This document shows, piece by piece, positions 4,679 to 6,039 of a stretch of DNA of 6,039 nucleotides (position 1 is the first letter of the stretch; every line of letters begins with the position of its first letter). Source of the stretch: Ktedonobacter sp. (GTDB lineage: Bacteria; Chloroflexota; Ktedonobacteria; Ktedonobacterales; Ktedonobacteraceae); NCBI GenBank assembly GCA_003450555.1, contig DMFQ01000267.1, positions 16,412-22,450 on the forward strand. The letters are read 5' to 3'. Under the pieces are notes generated by a model. The model searched no databases. It was not told the origin of the DNA and saw only the letters and a program-made list of their open reading frames with translations. A program made the translations under genes and the position numbers.

Positions 4679-6039
4679 ATGAGAGAGCCACATAGTTTTG
4701 ATAACGAACGTGACGGGCGGCAAGAACAGAGCAAGTTTCGTTTCGGTAACTATGACCTGGTTCGCCGTATTGATGTGGGCGGGATGGGCGAAGTTTATCT
4801 AGCTCACCAGCGCACAGCCTTTGACCGTGAAGTTGCCATCAAGATTATCCGCTCTGACCTGGTGCACGACACTACGGCGCGCAAGCGCTTTTTGCGCGAA
4901 GCCGAGGTAAATGCACACCTCAAACATGAACATATACTACCCTTGTTTGAATTTGGCGAAGAACAGGGGCGCCTCTTCCTGGTAACTCCCTATATCGCGG
5001 GTGGTACGCTTTGGCGGCGTCTACAGACAGGTCCGCTATCGTTAAGCGAGGTATACCAACTTTTTACGGCATTGGTCAAGGCGGTGGCATACATCCACCG
5101 GCGAGGTGTCGTGCACCGCGACCTCAAACCGAATAATATTCTGCTTGATCAAGAGGGCAACACGGGCGAGGTCTATGTGCGCCTCATTGATTTTGGCATC
5201 GCCAGCATTCAGGGGATGGCGGCCAGTCCGCCTCTCACTACAGCTGGTTCGGAAGTAGGCACGATTGCCTATATGGCCCCTGAGCGTCTCTCAGGCATTG
5301 CCGCGCCAAGCAACGACATCTATTCACTGGGCGTTATTCTCTATCAAATGCTGACGGGCCAATTGCCATCGGCTGACCAACGTATCTCTCTGCCTCAACC
5401 GCTGGAATACGTGGTTGATCACTGTATCGCCCCAAATCTTGCCGAGCGTTTCGCGACCGCTGAAGATGTTTTGAACGCCTTCGAGTACGCCTATCAGTAT
5501 CTTAAAGTGTCATCTTTGACACCACCATCCCTCCCTGTTCCAGAGCAAGATAGCAGCTCTAATCGTGCACCACGTCTCGGGGGCAATAATATGCAGCAGG
5601 TCAAAACGCTGCATCACTCTGACGATTTCCCGTTCTTTCCTGCGCCATCCGCTCGTCCGCCATCGCCGGAAGGATTTGATCAGCATGATTACGGCTCCCC
5701 TACCGTGAATATCGATCCCGCGAGTTTACAGGAAAGACAGCAGGCGACTGCCTCCCATATACCGGTTACAACGCCGCATGTGAGCAGCATGAGCAAGCCA
5801 CCGCGTTCCTCCAGGCCGCGCAAAAATCCTATCCTGGCTATTGTGACGCTGCTGGTTGTCTTTCTGCTGCTTGCGACCGCGGTGCTGTTCTTCTTCACGG
5901 AAGTGCAACCAACACTGGTCGTTAAGGCCAACGTGAACTTTGGGCCGCAGGTACAGCTTGTTAAGCAAGTTTTTCACATCAAAGGGAGAATATCACAGCA
6001 AAACATCGATGTGAATTCTGCAACTATTCCCGTGAAGAC
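4658..6039 (+). CDS. Transmembrane Hanks-type Ser/Thr protein kinase (C-terminus beyond window)
   Basis: A PknB-like receptor kinase; 460 codons are visible and the gene runs off the right edge. The kinase domain starts near Tyr 32 and ends around 275. It shows the glycine loop IDVGGMGEVY (38-47), catalytic Lys 62 in VAIK, helix-C Glu 81, catalytic loop HRDLKPNN with Asp 155, DFG at 178-180, a Thr/Ser-containing activation loop (LTTAGSEVGT) and APE at 207-209. The first Gly of the ATP loop is Asp 39. A Pro/Ser-rich linker of about 105 residues and a basic stretch (RSSRPRK) precede one membrane helix (about 392-413); the outer part begins at about 414 and is cut off, so the sensor domain cannot be named. 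The start is ATG 4658 (in-frame TGA upstream at 4637-4639); ATG 4679 is an alternative. Neither has a good Shine-Dalgarno sequence. Predicted role: ATP-dependent phosphorylation of Ser/Thr in response to an outside signal. Confidence 0.93.
   Translation, partial: MTSENKAMREPHSFDNERDGRQEQSKFRFGNYDLVRRIDVGGMGEVYLAHQRTAFDREVAIKIIRSDLVHDTTARKRFLREAEVNAHLKHEHILPLFEFGEEQGRLFLVTPYIAGGTLWRRLQTGPLSLSEVYQLFTALVKAVAYIHRRGVVHRDLKPNNILLDQEGNTGEVYVRLIDFGIASIQGMAASPPLTTAGSEVGTIAYMAPERLSGIAAPSNDIYSLGVILYQMLTGQLPSADQRISLPQPLEYVVDHCIAPNLAERFATAEDVLNAFEYAYQYLKVSSLTPPSLPVPEQDSSSNRAPRLGGNNMQQVKTLHHSDDFPFFPAPSARPPSPEGFDQHDYGSPTVNIDPASLQERQQATASHIPVTTPHVSSMSKPPRSSRPRKNPILAIVTLLVVFLLLATAVLFFFTEVQPTLVVKANVNFGPQVQLVKQVFHIKGRISQQNIDVNSATIPVK

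Overview
The window looks like a chromosomal stretch from a free-living bacterium with large, regulation-rich gene content. A transmembrane Hanks-type Ser/Thr kinase, a multi-pass PrsW-type protein with a Pro/Gln/Tyr-rich head, and a TetR-controlled 14-helix drug exporter, together with mixed base composition and variable Shine-Dalgarno quality, suggest Chloroflexota of the Ktedonobacteria type. This is an inference from gene style, not a demonstrated placement; an actinobacterium or another kinase-rich phylum is not excluded.

Left half, minus strand: after a 15-bp tandem repeat at the left edge (1-70), a two-gene operon runs right to left. A TetR-family repressor gene (1677-2369) is followed after 19 bp by a DHA2-family (EmrB/QacA-like) efflux pump gene (89-1657) with a strong ribosome binding site. 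Upstream of the repressor gene lie two near-identical palindromic boxes exactly 21 bp apart (2386-2423), the likely repressor operators. They overlap a possible -10 of the operon, so the unit reads as a self-repressed drug or toxic-compound export module.

Right half, plus strand: a 265-bp spacer holds the operators and a possible 25-codon small ORF with a very good Shine-Dalgarno sequence. Then comes a GTG-started 585-aa PrsW-family membrane protein (2635-4392) with a repeat-containing disordered N-terminus and the intramembrane protease motifs EExxK, FxxxE and H. A second 265-bp spacer contains a 9-bp-period TTGTGAC repeat array, an extended -10 promoter candidate, a 12-codon leader ORF candidate, and a duplicated translation-start region. 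The last gene is a membrane-anchored Ser/Thr protein kinase (from 4658), which has a cytoplasmic kinase domain, a Pro/Ser-rich linker, one membrane helix and the start of an extracytoplasmic domain. It runs off the right edge.

The most unusual structure is the kinase start. The first seven codons (MTSENKA) occur twice, 29 bp apart. The first copy forms a 10-codon ORF whose TGA overlaps the ATG of the kinase gene (ATGA), and the only two differences between the copies are synonymous. The PrsW-like protein and the kinase sit side by side on one strand, both membrane-bound with cytoplasmic low-complexity regions. A joint role in membrane signalling is possible but rests only on adjacency.
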